In this document: piece after piece, positions 1-11,629 of the stretch
Numbering within the stretch: the stretch's first letter is position 1
Layout: the number at the start of each line of letters is the position of its first letter
DNA from: Desmodesmus armatus
Lineage: Eukaryota; Chlorophyta; Chlorophyceae; Sphaeropleales; Scenedesmaceae
Length of the DNA: 64,000 nucleotides
Reading direction: 5' to 3'
Assembly (NCBI GenBank): GCA_007449985.2
Contig: VIIQ02000743.1
Coordinates: forward strand, 62,001 to 126,000
Notes under the pieces: generated by a model
The model's input: only the letters and a program-made list of their open reading frames with translations
Told to the model about the DNA's origin: nothing
The model's database searches: none
Translations under genes and position numbers: made by a program

Positions 1-917
1 CTTACAAGCCACTGCATCACACCTGTCCCAATTCCTTTGCTCAGGTGCTGCCGCAAGGCAGCGCCAACCTTTGCCCTTGCACAAGCTGTCATGCACCACA
101 CTGAACTAACACGGCGTACTACTATTGGTTTTGCGAGCAGAGGAACTCCAAGTTGGCATACGCATGTACAACTCAAGCTCAAGTTGAGCAGCATGTACAA
201 CAATTTAAATTTCCACCCGGTACAGCGTGCTGTGCATGTGTGACAAGATCAGGAAGACCTTCAAGCCTCCAGAAGTGCACCCATACCACCTTGGGCCACG
301 GAGTTGACTGGTGGTCCTAGCTGTGACGTTTTTTTCAAATTAAATCAAATCAAAGTTACACCTGTCAGAGCTTGCAGGATATGTAGCAGTACTTGCTGAA
401 ACATTTGCACCCCACTGGGTCGCCTGAGGAATGCACAAATCAAATGAAAACAAATCAAAGTTACACAGCTTATCCAAGGTGGAAGTTTAAGTTGGAGTTG
501 CACAGCTTATCCAAAGGCAAGCCTGTAGTGCCACTCAATATGGGCTTCACCCATTGTGTCACTTCTTTCGCTTGGCGCGGCCTGCGCAGCAGACAGCCGG
601 CAGATGCTGAAGGTTAGTGGTGAGACAGCACACCCACCAAAGCATAGGTACAGCTGCAGTGCAGGAATGATTACGTGGCCCAGTTGGAACTCCCTTGTAC
701 ATGCAAAGGCAGTGGGGATGACATTCTGAGTTGATTCACAAAGACGGCTTGTACATGTACACGTGCGGCTGTCGCATGCACCCCGAGCCAACTGGTGCAA
801 CCTGCCCTTGTGACTCAGTCAGGGGTAGTAGCCCAGAACCTGGGTGCACAAGGGCACAAACCCAGCTTGATCCCCGCTCAATGAGTGCGTGCTGAGTCAA
901 CACTGCTGTGCAAGCAT
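1..917. other. Intergenic, no gene recognised
   Basis: Six short open frames cross this stretch, but none has a recognisable motif or a plausible splice partner. An AAATCAAAT-type direct repeat (around 338-355 and 438-460) is the only visible structure. It lies downstream of the minus-strand GEX1-like gene, so it may include that gene's 3' UTR. Confidence 0.5.
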
Positions 918-3900
918 TCAGCCTGCTGAGCAGCTTTGGGGTTGCCTACCTTGCTTGGATGCTGCAGGACCAGTGGGATCCTCTGCCACACCACTACCTT
1001 CCATGATGCTGCCCTCAGCGGCAGCAGTTGCGGCCACCGCCGCCGACCGCTTTCTGCCTGCTGCTGTCTTTGTTGCCGACTGCTTGCCGGCAGGTGCCTT
1101 GCCGGTGCCGCTGCGACTTCCTCGCCATTGCTTTGGGCCTGCTGCTGCATCATTCCCAGCCCCCGTTCCCACAGACTCCTCGACCACTTCCGCAGAACCG
1201 CCGCTGGGGTGTGGGCCCTCTGTTCCTGCACCGCTGTCCTGCATGTGCTGTATATGCTGTGTGTGCTGGATCTGTGGTTGGCTGGGTCCCACCGCATGGT
1301 GCTGGACTGATGCTGCGTGCTGAGCCTGCATCAGCAGCTGCTGTGTGGGCTGTGCATACCCTGCAGGCCCGACTGCAGGACCGGTTGGGTGCATCCAGCC
1401 CATGAGTTGATCTGGAGTTACATGCGGCAAGGGGTTTCGTGCTTGACTTGCACCCAACAGAGGTGCCAGCCACCCCCTGCTGCTCTGTACAGTGGGCGTG
1501 TAAGGCATGTTGAGGGTAGACGCTGCTGCTGTGGGGTATTGCTGCCTGGCTGCAGGCATCAGCACACCGGGATGCAGCAGTGGCTGCTGTTGCTGTGCTG
1601 ACAGCAAAGCTGCATGTGACGCAGCTGCTGCTGCGGCCTTTTTTGAGGAAGGGCGACCAGCCTGGGGTGCCGTGTAGGGTACCAGCTGTGCTTGTGTGCT
1701 GGTATGGGCTGCAGGCGCAGGGTTTGGGACGGGGGCAGCTGCTGCAGGATGGTAGGCAGCTGCTTGATCAAAATGCGCCTGTTGAAGCTGTAGGAGACAC
1801 ACATGGCAAGCAGCAGGTTTGGTCATACAAAAACACCTGGTCAGCCTTGTTTGAAGCAGGTGTGGCTGGTGTACAGAACATGATTTCACCAGAGAGGCAG
1901 GCGGAGATCGCACTGCTTGCTCAGCACCAAGTTGGCAGTGGTGTGGATGCTTGCTTGGGTCGCCGAAAAGCATGATGTGCAGCCAATCCCAAGTCAAGAT
2001 ACCGTACTTTGGCCTGACTGAAGGCCCGCTTTCACAAAAGCAGTACTCACAGATTGCTGGATGGCATGGAAGATTGCCTCTCGTCGGTTGTGAGCTGCCC
2101 TCCTCTTGAGCAGCAGCCACACCATCACACCGAGTGTCCCGCCAAGGACGACCAACCTCACAAAGATCTTCACGTCATGACCTCCACTGAAGTTCCCGCC
2201 AAAACCGCCAGTCTGTCCAGCACGCAGGGGCCCAAACAGCATCACCCAATGCTGCAGGACAAACCGCTCAACACCCCAACATGCCAGCACACCCGCCAGC
2301 AGGAGTATGCGCACGTCCGAGGGGTAGGTGATGAAGACGAGAGGCACACACAGTGCCAGTGTGTAAAACAGCACGTCATGCAAGCTGACGCTGCTGCCTT
2401 GCAGTTGGGTGAGGATGACGTTGCCTTTGGATTGGTAGTGCATGAGGAGCTTCAGCAAGTCATTCATGTCCTGGGACTGGTCCAGAAGGCTTTCGGAGGC
2501 ATTCAGCAGACGGGTCTGTGCAGGGTGACACACAACACATGCAGGGGCCATCATGCACGGTGTCAGTAGTGCACATGGGAAAGGTGGATGTGCAGTTGTG
2601 CACTGCCGACCGGTGCACAGGTCACAACAGCTGGCTGGAAGGGAAGGTCGCAGCTACTTTGCGACGGCTGCAAAACAACTGCAAGTGCTCACCTAGCTGG
2701 TGGCTGACCAGCACAAATCCTCAAACATTGGCAGGTGCCAACTGCAACTGCAGATGTCCACAAAGTTTGACAAGTTCTAGCCTTTTGAGTTGCCCTGCAT
2801 GATGGTTTTAGAAGCTTCAAAATTGTAGTGCCAGCAACAGCAGCAGCTGCCAGGGCTGGCAGGCCTCTCACCTGTAGCGCCTCATACCGTGCCTGTCTAT
2901 GCTCCAGTGCTGCTGCCTCTTGAGCCAACTGGTCAAAGGCCTGCTTGGCTCTCTCTGCATGCTGCTGGTGGGCTGACTCAAGCTCTGTGAAGCCATGCAT
3001 CAACTGCTCGTGCCGGCTGCTGAGGATACCCTGTATGACAGCGGACAGGGAGGCCCATGTGCACAGCCGCCAATTGAAGTCCTGTCCCCTGGAAACAAAC
3101 TTATGATGCTAGCGTGCCATACCATCCGTCCACTGCATGACAAGAGACGGGGCACATGGCTACTTGAAGTGAGTCCAACGACCTTGACAGTGTGCACATG
3201 CACATCTGCCCACCCTGCACCCTACCCAGATTGCAGCAGACAATCTTCCAATGGCTGTCACCCGCGGTGACCAGGCCACACCGTGCAGTGACACAGCCAC
3301 TTCACTCAACTGCTGGACTCACCGTCATGTTGAGGGACTTGTCCATGCTCTGCTGCAACCCCTGAGACATCACACCCACAGCCTTCACCTCCTGAAGGCC
3401 CGCCTGTACTGCAGCCTCCACTTCATTCTGTACCGCCTGCAGCTTGGTCAGGGCTGAGAGGGAATGGGCCAGGGCCTGTGACTGGCTCCGCAGGTCTGTG
3501 CGGATGGCTGATAGGCTGGCGTTTGCTGCTGTGGATGAGGCATGCATGTCTGTGACGAGGGCTGCTGTGACTTGCTGGAAGTTCTGTGTCTGGAGGAACA
3601 GACACATGCTGCATACGGAGGGGCAGGCAGCAGAGACCGATCTCAGTTTACTGCATTGTTGTCAACACATTGCATGTACAATCCTGCGTCAACATGCGTG
3701 CCAATCCTTACAAGAGGCACCCAACACTGCCTGTGTCAGTGGCAACGCTGCCGCTGAGGTTGCTGCAGCATTTGCTGCTATTTCAGATATGAGCAGAGTT
3801 AGTGTATAGATTGGGCTGCAAGCCCACTTCATGCTGTCTCACAACCGCACTCACTTGAGGACATCCCCAAAGAACTGTGTATAGGTCATCTGCTGCCTGT

Positions 3901-4802
3901 CGTCCATGGTGCCAGTGCACTCCTCCACACATGATTGCAGTGAGCGCCGCTTAGGGCACACTGTAGGGCATGACAACACCTACAGGGTGCAAGCAACCAG
4001 ATGCCGCACCTTGGCAAGGGTACACACGGCTGCTGTGACAAACACTGTCGACACTGTCAGTAAGCGTGTGAACGAGTGGTGATTGTGGTCATGCAGTGTC
4101 TGGAGCTAGCCAGTCCGCCTATATGAGCACTCCACCATCCAGTATGCTGTGGGCTGCAGCACAATGGGTGTATGCTTGAGTGAGCTGACAAACTGCTCAT
4201 TGCGCAGCAAGATCTCTAGAGTATCAGTGGAAGCTCCAGACAGGCAGGGCTGACAAGCCCCTCCCTTGCAGAGCTGTAAGTTCAATTTGGAGCTGTGAAG
4301 CCGAACTTACCTTGAAGCCAGAAGCCCTCTGGAAGCACATGCTGAACTGAATAGCAAGCCAGCAGCGCTGATCATTTGTAAGTTGGCTGCATTCCCTGTT
4401 GAGGGCTGAGATGGCGGTGGTAAAGCAGCTGTTGCCCAACAGCACATTCACCAGACCCCGCTCAGTTGCTGCCTGGGCACTCCATTTGTCAAGAGCCTCT
4501 GCAAGGGACATTTTTAGCAAGGGGGAGTGAGCCTCGGACCACCAGCTCCCTTGACAGACAAGTCATGCATGCGTGTACACTGAGGGAGTGCAGGAACTGC
4601 TGAGGGGGGCCTTGGTTGCCTCGTTACTGCTGCTGCGGCTGGAAACACGTGATTGAGCTCACTTACGTTTGCCTCTCTCGACTGCTTCTGCTGGTGGGGC
4701 TTCGAAAATGACCATGTCGCCCTGGCCATGGCATGTTGTGACCAGTGCTGCTCCTGCCACCACCAGCAACAGAAGCAGCCTAGGATCGGTCATGAACGGC
4801 AT
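918..4802 (-). CDS. GEX1: GEX1/KAR5/Brambleberry-family nuclear fusion protein (karyogamy)
   Basis: Seven exons (minus order): 4802-4667, 4498-4311, 3979-3855, 3608-3323, 3081-2872, 2515-2051, 1787-918; 759 codons plus stop, all junctions in phase. Exon 1 is a signal peptide (MTDPRLLLLLVVAGAALVTT). Exons 2-3 form a cysteine-rich domain with C70, C82, C91, C100, then C112, C116, C125, C129, with the spacing seen in KAR5/GEX1 proteins (LAIQFSMCFQRASGF and CVEECTGTMDDRQQMTYTQFF). Exons 4-5 are coiled-coil-like. Exon 6 has three hydrophobic segments at about 360-378, 382-400 and 430-450, followed by a basic KRRAAHNRR stretch. The last exon is a long Ala/Gln/Pro-rich tail with basic patches near the C-terminus. 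Family members sit in the nuclear envelope and drive nuclear fusion after gamete fusion, so the alga probably has a sexual cycle. The tail is longer than in plant GEX1. Family call firm; start could be 4793 instead of 4802 (both ATG, same frame). Confidence 0.85.
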
Positions 4803-5412
4803 TTGGAACGTAAAACAGCATCAAGTTGCCATTGCAGAGCTGGAGGAGGCCCTTGGTAACAGACAATGCCAATGGGTCTTTGTTATGTGGGCCAGTAAAG
4901 CCCAATGTTTCGTATTGAACAGTTTCGACGTCGTCAAATTGAGTGAAGTTCAATCATCTAGCTGCAAGCACTTGTTCTCCAGGTTCTTTCTCCAGTCATT
5001 GCTACAGCTTGAACGGCTGTTGCGTGCAGGTGCATAGTTTACTTCGCAACGGATTCTTGTAAAAGCCACCTTTCAAAAACATTGGAAGACCATCAATTCA
5101 AAAGCTGAGGGCGGCGGGCGTGCAAGGACGTGGACCAGATCAGATCTTGAACCTCTCCATTGACGAAGGATGAGTGTCCTGATCCACTTCAAGGCAACCA
5201 ACACAAGTTGGTGTGCTAATACTGTTGCAGCTTTGGGGAGAAAGCGCAGGATCTGTCTGATAGTACAGAAGTGACAATTTCGTGGTCTATGCCTTGTTCG
5301 GGGCTGTCATGCTCAGAATCGAACGTTTGATGATTTGAGTACGTGATAAGCGTACGCGTGGGCTTCCACGCCTCAAAGTGCTGATCAGAGGTTTCAAAGG
5401 CCAGCAGCAGCA
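4803..5412. promoter_or_regulatory. Divergent spacer between GEX1-like and TPR genes
   Basis: This 610-bp gap separates the two start codons of oppositely oriented genes and must contain both 5' UTRs and promoters. No TATA box or named operator could be assigned. Base composition is less GC-rich than the flanking exons. Confidence 0.45.
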
Positions 5413-8400
5413 ATGCTGGTCAGCAGCAGATGTCTCCATCTGCAGCAGAGGAGGCTTGTGGTGTGTCCCGCAAAAGGATTTGGAGCCGCTGGAAAGGCGA
5501 AGAAGGTAAGGCAGGAAGCGGAAGCACACTGGTCACTGCCAGTCACAGCACAGCAGCAGCACCAGCAGGCAGCAGCAGCAGAGCGGCAGCAGCAGCAAAG
5601 CAGTGTGGTCAACAGCAGCAGCTGCACACAGTGCAATTGTTGCGTGATCAAAGCCCACTCTCTGTCAATTGGGTGGTGCCTTGCGTACATCACTCCCCAA
5701 CCACCAGCTCAGATGCACAGTGTCAACCACGACACAAAGTCCTAGCGGCACCCTTGCCCTTGGTCCTCATCATAGCTTGGTCAAGCGCACCGAGGAAGAA
5801 TTGAGCGCAGCAGCATGCATGCATGTAGGGAGGCAGCTGCTCCTTCGTTGGTGGCAGGTCTTGCAACATGCACACCACATGTACTGCCCCAGCTTGGTCC
5901 AGCCACATACCCTTGCCTGCCGTTATGTGCAGGATGCTGGCAGCAAAAAGGGCGGGAGGCGCGTTGCAGTGCAGCCCCCCATGCAGCCAAGGCCTCAGGT
6001 GCCTGCAGGACTGGAGAGCTCCCTGCAGCAGTACGATGAACTGGAGGCACAGAAAACGTGAGTTATTAATCGAAGTTACACCTGTAGCTATGAAGCCCAA
6101 GTCATCATGTGATTCAGGCACTCTGTGCCGCACTCATGCTCATCTGTGTGATGCAGTGCGGATCTGTGCGGGGTCGGGATGTGGGGTGAAAAGTGGGGTT
6201 AGAGCCCAGGCAGATGGTTCGATATTGGCAGCGAGGGGGTGTGAGCAGTGTGCAGACGGGTGGAGTTGGTTGTGGCTGCAGGCTGTACAGCGTAACAGTG
6301 AGCTTTTGGCTGTCAGTTCCAGTGTTTGTCAGTGTTGGGGTGTCTCCTGGGTGGCGCGAGTGATGACAGGGTTGCAATTACTCTGACAACATATCAGTTG
6401 CCAGGCTTTTGGTTGCATCCAGTGCTGCAGTGCTTGCCTCCAACCACCCCTCAGAGGCTCTGCTATCTTCACCCCCTGCAACCCACCAATACACTGATAC
6501 GTTTGTCTTTGCTGTTGTGTGTGGCGTGCCCCACAGGCGAGCAGCAGAGGAGGCCGAGTTCCAGGCACGCCTTGAACTGATAAAGGCGGAAGCCGCACAG
6601 AAGAAGGCAGCAGGGGTGAGCATGCAATTGCAGTTGCTTGCAAGCAGTGCAACAGCAGCGGCAGTCCAACCATGGCCAGCAGCAGGGGAGGGAGGGAACC
6701 GCAGGATCTGATCAGCATCAGGGCTACTTAGGCAGTACAACCAGCAGCAGTGGGTGTTGCTGGAGTGGGAGCTTTACATGTTCCAATTGTCAGTGTCTCG
6801 AGTGTCGTCAACACAGCAGAAAGGTGCAGCGGCTTCGGGGCGAGGGGTGTATGATTGCTGCATTGGGCTGACAGCGTCACTGGCTGAGTGTGGGGTTGCG
6901 CAGCAGTGTGTCCCACTTACCCACCCACCCCCTCGTTGATGACTAATTGTGATTTGGCCTGTTCTAAATGCAGGCCAGTGCAGCATCTGCTTCAAGCAGT
7001 GGCAGCAACACGCCCCGTGCCGTGTTTGATGCCCCGGCTGAGCCGGAGGACATATACGCCAACCCACCCTCACTCATGTTGACACTCACAGAGAAGCTGC
7101 AGCCAGACATCCAGGACCCAGCGCTCAGGTGGGCAGCAGCAGGGTGTAGTGTCAAAGGGGCGCTACAAGCTGCATATGCAGGCTTGCTGTGTGGAAGTAT
7201 GGCATGTTGCCTCAATCAGCAGGAACAGCCGCGGCGGATGTTGCATTTGCAGATTGTTGGTCGGCAGCGGCTGGCTGGAGTGACAACGGGGTTCAAGAAG
7301 TGCATGTCCACGTTGGCTGTGGAGAAAGGTGGCATATGGTTTGGCGTGGTAGGAGCAGCTGCAGCAGTTGTTGAGGTGCGTGTGGCAGTGCATGTGTCGC
7401 CCTCTACTGCACATCAGCCCCCATGGTGGAGTTGACTCATCCTCGCAAGGCGCATGTTACTTTTTCAGGGTGGCATACCTCAGAGGCAACACCTGCTGTG
7501 CTTTTGCATGTCAGCCATCTGACTTGTACCTGTCTATTTATCCTTGCCGCTGTTGTTGCCATCGTCACTCCTTGCAGGCAAGCACAGATCGGTCCTGGTC
7601 AGTTGGGTCTAGCTGGTGGTGCCGTGCTGTTTGGGCTGGTCTTCCTGCTGGTGTCAGGCGGCGACTTTGCACCCAGCAACAGATACAAGGTGCGTGCTGA
7701 GGTTCAGCATTGATCCTGCAGAATTTATCACTTGGTGTCTTGCCATCACTCAGTTCATTGCTGTGGAGCGCTATCTGGAAACTGTTGTGGATGTGCTTGT
7801 GTTGACATTGTGTCAGGGTCCTCAGCAACATGATCAACAGCATGCAGCTTGTGTGTTCGGCATGCATGCACGAAACTGTTGCCGATGTGCTCGTGTGTGG
7901 TAACATGCTTTGCAGCCTTATCTAGCATTTGGTGTCGCCTGCGCAGGCTTGTTGTGCTTGTTGAATCGAAGAGTATAAGTCCACAAGTTGACCTCCTGTG
8001 TTGTTCATGTTCATGTGCATGTGCATGTGCAGGGTGTGGCAGCACGTGCCCCACCTGACCCTATAGAGATGTCACGGTTGGAGCAGCAGGCTGAGGGCTT
8101 TGAGCAGCTGCTGAAGCAGGACCCCAACGACTCACAGGTAGGCACTGCCAGTGGGTGCATCCAAGTGCCGGGGCCTGGAACCATTCACTGTAACACCGTG
8201 TAATTCCCTGGGGGCGTTGGACTTCAGTTTCAGGTGCAGCAGTCATGTCACTATCAAAAAACATGTTGCAGGATCAGGCATCAACCCACTTTTGCCTGCT
8301 CTCTGCGACATGAGTAATGAGCTAGAAGCCAACATAGGCTCACAGTACATGACTGTCTGCATCTTCATGTCACTGTTGTTGATGTCTGGCTGCTCAAGTG

Positions 8401-10627
8401 CTGTTGAAGCACTGTTGTGGCACATCCGTTGGTCTTGGTAGTACCGCCAGCAAGGCACCACCATCCTGACCTGCTTCTCAACACTGTGCGCACCATCACG
8501 TGTATGTTGGTTGTTGTCTGTGCTGTCTGCTGCAGTCTCTGGAGGCTGCTGCGGTGACATATGCCCGCATGCAGGACTACAGCAAGGCAGCAAGCTACCT
8601 GGACAAGCTGGTGAGCCCCGACAGGCCCCTAGTATCCTATCGCTGAACTCTTGTGCTCACAGCTAAGCTTTTGCATCGTTCCAGTTGGCTGCACACGTGC
8701 CAAAGCGTTCTGATGACTACTCACGTTGACCCACATACCACATCATTAGGGATGTAAGGGGGCGTATCCGTAGGTACTACGGCGTAGGTGACCATGCAGG
8801 CCAACGGAGCATTGTTATGAATAATAAGTAAGTAGCTTCAATGCATTTTCAAGGGTTGCCTAACATGACTCCCTGTGTAACACACGCTGTACAGTCCCTA
8901 GCAAGAAGACACGGTACGTCCTTTAATGACGTTTGCTTCCAGACAAATGCCAAATGTAGCTTATCATACTTCAAAGCACTACAGCACATGCACCATTAGC
9001 GTTGAAGTGGCTGACCACCCTGCACTGCTGAGAATGCTGCTGCTGAGAGTGAGATCTCACAATTTTGTTTGCATTAGCTCAAGGGATGGCCATACAATTT
9101 ACAGAAATAAGATGTGTATACCACATAGAACCACCTCGAATTTTCGAAATTGAAATTGGTGACCTGTCAAAAAGTTGTCTCCCAGACTACGCCTACGGAC
9201 TACGGAACTACGCCAATACGGGGTAGTTCTACGGACCTACGGCAGTAGGTTACCCTCAGACCTACGGCCGCTAACATCCCTACACATCATGCTGTGAGTG
9301 ACAGCTGGGTGCACGCATCATATTGCTGCTTGTTCCTGGCACTTGGCTTGTCCTGATGGTTGCACTGAATCCATACTGCCGCGTGTGCAAGTCACCATCA
9401 TGTTGTTGTGCTGTGCCGTGCTGTGTGACAGGTGGCATTGCGGCCGAGTGATGTTGAGGCTTTGAGACTACTGGGCGAGTCGCGGCTGCTGAATGCAGAG
9501 CCAGCAAAGTCGGTGTCAGCTTATGAGACGGCCATAGCCCTGGCACCAAACGACCAGAGCCTCATCACAGTAAGTATTGTGTCGTAATCGGATCATGCTG
9601 CTGTGCAGACGCCCATACGCAGCGACAGACAGGCTCAGCGGCACTGCGGTTGCTCTGCCTGCCACCCATGTTCTGTGCGCTGTGATCAAGTGCTTGTAGG
9701 CCTTCTGTGACCCCTTTATGCATCGACTGCTCTACGATACATAAGACGCACAACATATGTCATATGTCCTCTGCAGGGTCTGGTTGACGCCTATGTAGCC
9801 AACAGCCAGCAGGGCAAGGCGGTTGACTACCTCAACAGCCTCAGGGACAACCTCATTGCAGCAGCGGCGGCTGGCAGCAGTGGCGGCAGCAGCAGTGAGA
9901 ACACTGCTGCCACAGCAGCCGTCATGCCCAGCAGCAGTGACGAAGCAGCCGCCAGCAGCAGTGGTGAGGAGGCAGCGGCCAGTGCTGCTGCTGCCGGTGA
10001 CTCAGCAGCAGGTGGTGCGTCGAGCAGTGACAGGGTGCTTGTGGATCCTGTGGGGGTGCAGCTGTTGCTAGGTAAGCTGGTCTCCTCAACCCTGCTTCAA
10101 ATGCATGGCAGTTTTGACTATGGGCGCAGTTCAGTTTGTTTACGGTGCTCATGGCTCGACAGCTTGAGTTGAAGCATAGTGCACAGCCAGTGGCGGCCAC
10201 TTGTGATGCTGCAGTGTGACAGACCGACCTTCATGCCAGCATTAGAGGCAAGCATTCAATGTACTGCGCTCACGTCACTCCAGCCGACCTTGCCGGTGGG
10301 GTTTTGCTCCTGGCTATGCACAGTCATTTGTTTTCACCCATCTCATCCCAACTTCCTGTGCTGCTCGCAGGCAAAGCATACGCAGCCTGGCGCGGTCACG
10401 ACACGGACGCCCTGTCAGCCTATGACACCCTCATCAGGTCTTTCCCTGAAGACTTCAGGGGCTACCTCGCCAAGGGTATGTTCCTGAGGGACAGGGGACG
10501 CCAGGGCGATGCAGAGCGTATGTTCCTGCAGGCTAAGTTCTATGCGCCTGACAGCATGCAGGGCTTTGTGAATGCGAGGGCAGGGGAGCGCGCGCCTGTC
10601 GATCTGCCGGACAATGGCATGGAGTAG
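5413..10627 (+). CDS. Plastid-targeted TPR protein with one membrane segment (chloroplast lumen common family-like)
   Basis: Ten exons: 5413-5505, 5933-6057, 6537-6615, 6974-7128, 7578-7689, 8033-8137, 8536-8610, 9432-9569, 9777-10071, 10371-10627; 477 residues, all phases consistent. The N-terminus (MLVSSRCLHLQQRRLVVCPA) looks like a chloroplast transit peptide. A charged linker (QARLELIKAEAAQKKAAG) precedes a transmembrane segment at about 160-179 (LGLAGGAVLFGLVFLLVSGG). TPR-like helical pairs follow at about 205-290 (YARMQDYSKAASYLDKL, then SAYETAIALAPNDQSL) and in the last exon (AYDTLIRSFPEDFRGYLAKG). Between them exon 9 has a Ser/Ala/Glu-rich insertion. The order transit peptide, one membrane helix, TPRs resembles plant chloroplast lumen common proteins of unknown function; this assignment is inference. 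Introns contain a MITE (8747-9282). The 3' end is duplicated downstream. A TGTAA signal lies 63 nt after the stop. Confidence 0.8.
8747..9282. mobile_element. Non-autonomous hAT-like MITE in intron 7 of the TPR gene
   Basis: The element begins TAGGGATGTAAG and ends with the near inverse (CTAACATCCCTA). It is flanked by the 8-bp direct repeat CACATCAT at 8739-8746 and 9283-9290. An 8-bp target duplication with TAGGGATG-type termini fits the hAT superfamily. The interior has many copies of CTACGG/CCGTAG near the ends and no coding potential. It lies wholly inside an intron, leaving both splice sites untouched. Confidence 0.8.
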
Positions 10628-10689
10628 AGTAGGAGAGTAGTAGGTGTGCGGAGGTTGCCGTGTGTTGTGACGGTGCTGCTGCTGGCTGT

Positions 10690-10694
10690 TGTAA
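10690..10694 (+). terminator. TGTAA polyadenylation signal of the TPR gene
   Basis: TGTAA lies 63 nt past the stop at 10625-10627. TGTAA is the standard poly(A) signal of chlorophycean nuclear genes. A second TGTAA occurs at the matching place in the downstream copy of this segment (near 10959). Confidence 0.6.
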
Positions 10695-10730
10695 AAGCGA
10701 GTGTTGCAGTCCAGCATTGGGGAGCGTTGG

Positions 10731-11000
10731 CCAAGGGCATGTTCCTTAGGGACAGGGGACGCCGAGACGATGCAGAGCGCATGTTTTTGCAGGCAAAATT
10801 GCATGCGCCTGACAGCATGCAGGGCTTTGTGAAGGCGAGGGCAGGGGAGTGTGCGCCTGTCGATCTTCCAGAAAAAAAGCATGGAGTAGTAGTATGAGAG
10901 TAGTGGATGTGCTATGGCTTCCTTTTGTGGTGTGACGGTACAGTACTGCTGTTGGGTGTTGTAAGGCGTGTGTTTCAGTCGAGCATCTGGGGAGTGGGGT
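10731..11000 (+). repeat. Tandem copy of the TPR gene's last-exon end plus 3' UTR
   Basis: The segment from about 10470 (coding AKGMFLRDRG onward) through the 3' UTR to about 10730 is repeated with a period of 261 bp. The second copy still reads AKGMFLRDRGRRDDAERMFL and on to APVDLPEKKHGVVV before a stop at about 10897. It lacks the upstream part of the exon, so it cannot be used unless spliced from an upstream donor. Point differences and a small indel before the stop show that it is diverging. Confidence 0.85.
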
Positions 11001-11629
11001 GTGAGTTGGTGAGGCCACCAGTGGTGGTGACGCGTGCATCAGTCTGCATGGTACATACCACACAGCCGGTGTCAGCACCCATCCCCATTCCATGCAGTGG
11101 GGTCACCACCGCCAGACACCACGGTCTCGAGCCGGGTGCAACTCTGCTCACAAAACAGCATATCAAGACATAAATCAAGCAAAATGTGCATGGATGGGCC
11201 TTCTCAGCCGTGCTGCAGCAGGTTATTTGAGAAACTAACACTGTCACTTCTACTCGCCGCGCCTCAAATAGGGGTCCGCCCGACATTCCAGTTCATCATC
11301 CCGTTGTGTTCAGTGGCTGTGGCTCTAATCACTTTCCTGTTCCTTACAGTGCCATCTTGCTCCTCTTCAGAATGCAATTCTTTCTTTTGCCTTCCGACGG
11401 AACTCGTCCCTGAGAAGCCTCTCGTGTGGATATCAGCTAGTGTTCTGGTACATATTTCGTCTCCAGGTGTTTCCGCTCGGCCGAATCTGTCCACACGGAG
11501 TCCGAGTTTGTCCATCCTTGGAGAGTGGAGTGCAGTGTCAGGAAGGCAGAACCACCGCCTCAGCGCTTGCTTTCAGCTATAAGGGCTTGCAGGGTAGCTA
11601 TATTGACAAGCGGAGCTGCTGTTGGACCT
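11001..11629. other. Intergenic, unidentified
   Basis: A 182-codon plus-strand frame (11034-11582) spans most of this interval but has no recognisable domain or coding bias. Composition is less CAG-rich than the surrounding DNA, which suggests an insertion of other origin. No terminal repeats were found. Confidence 0.4.
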
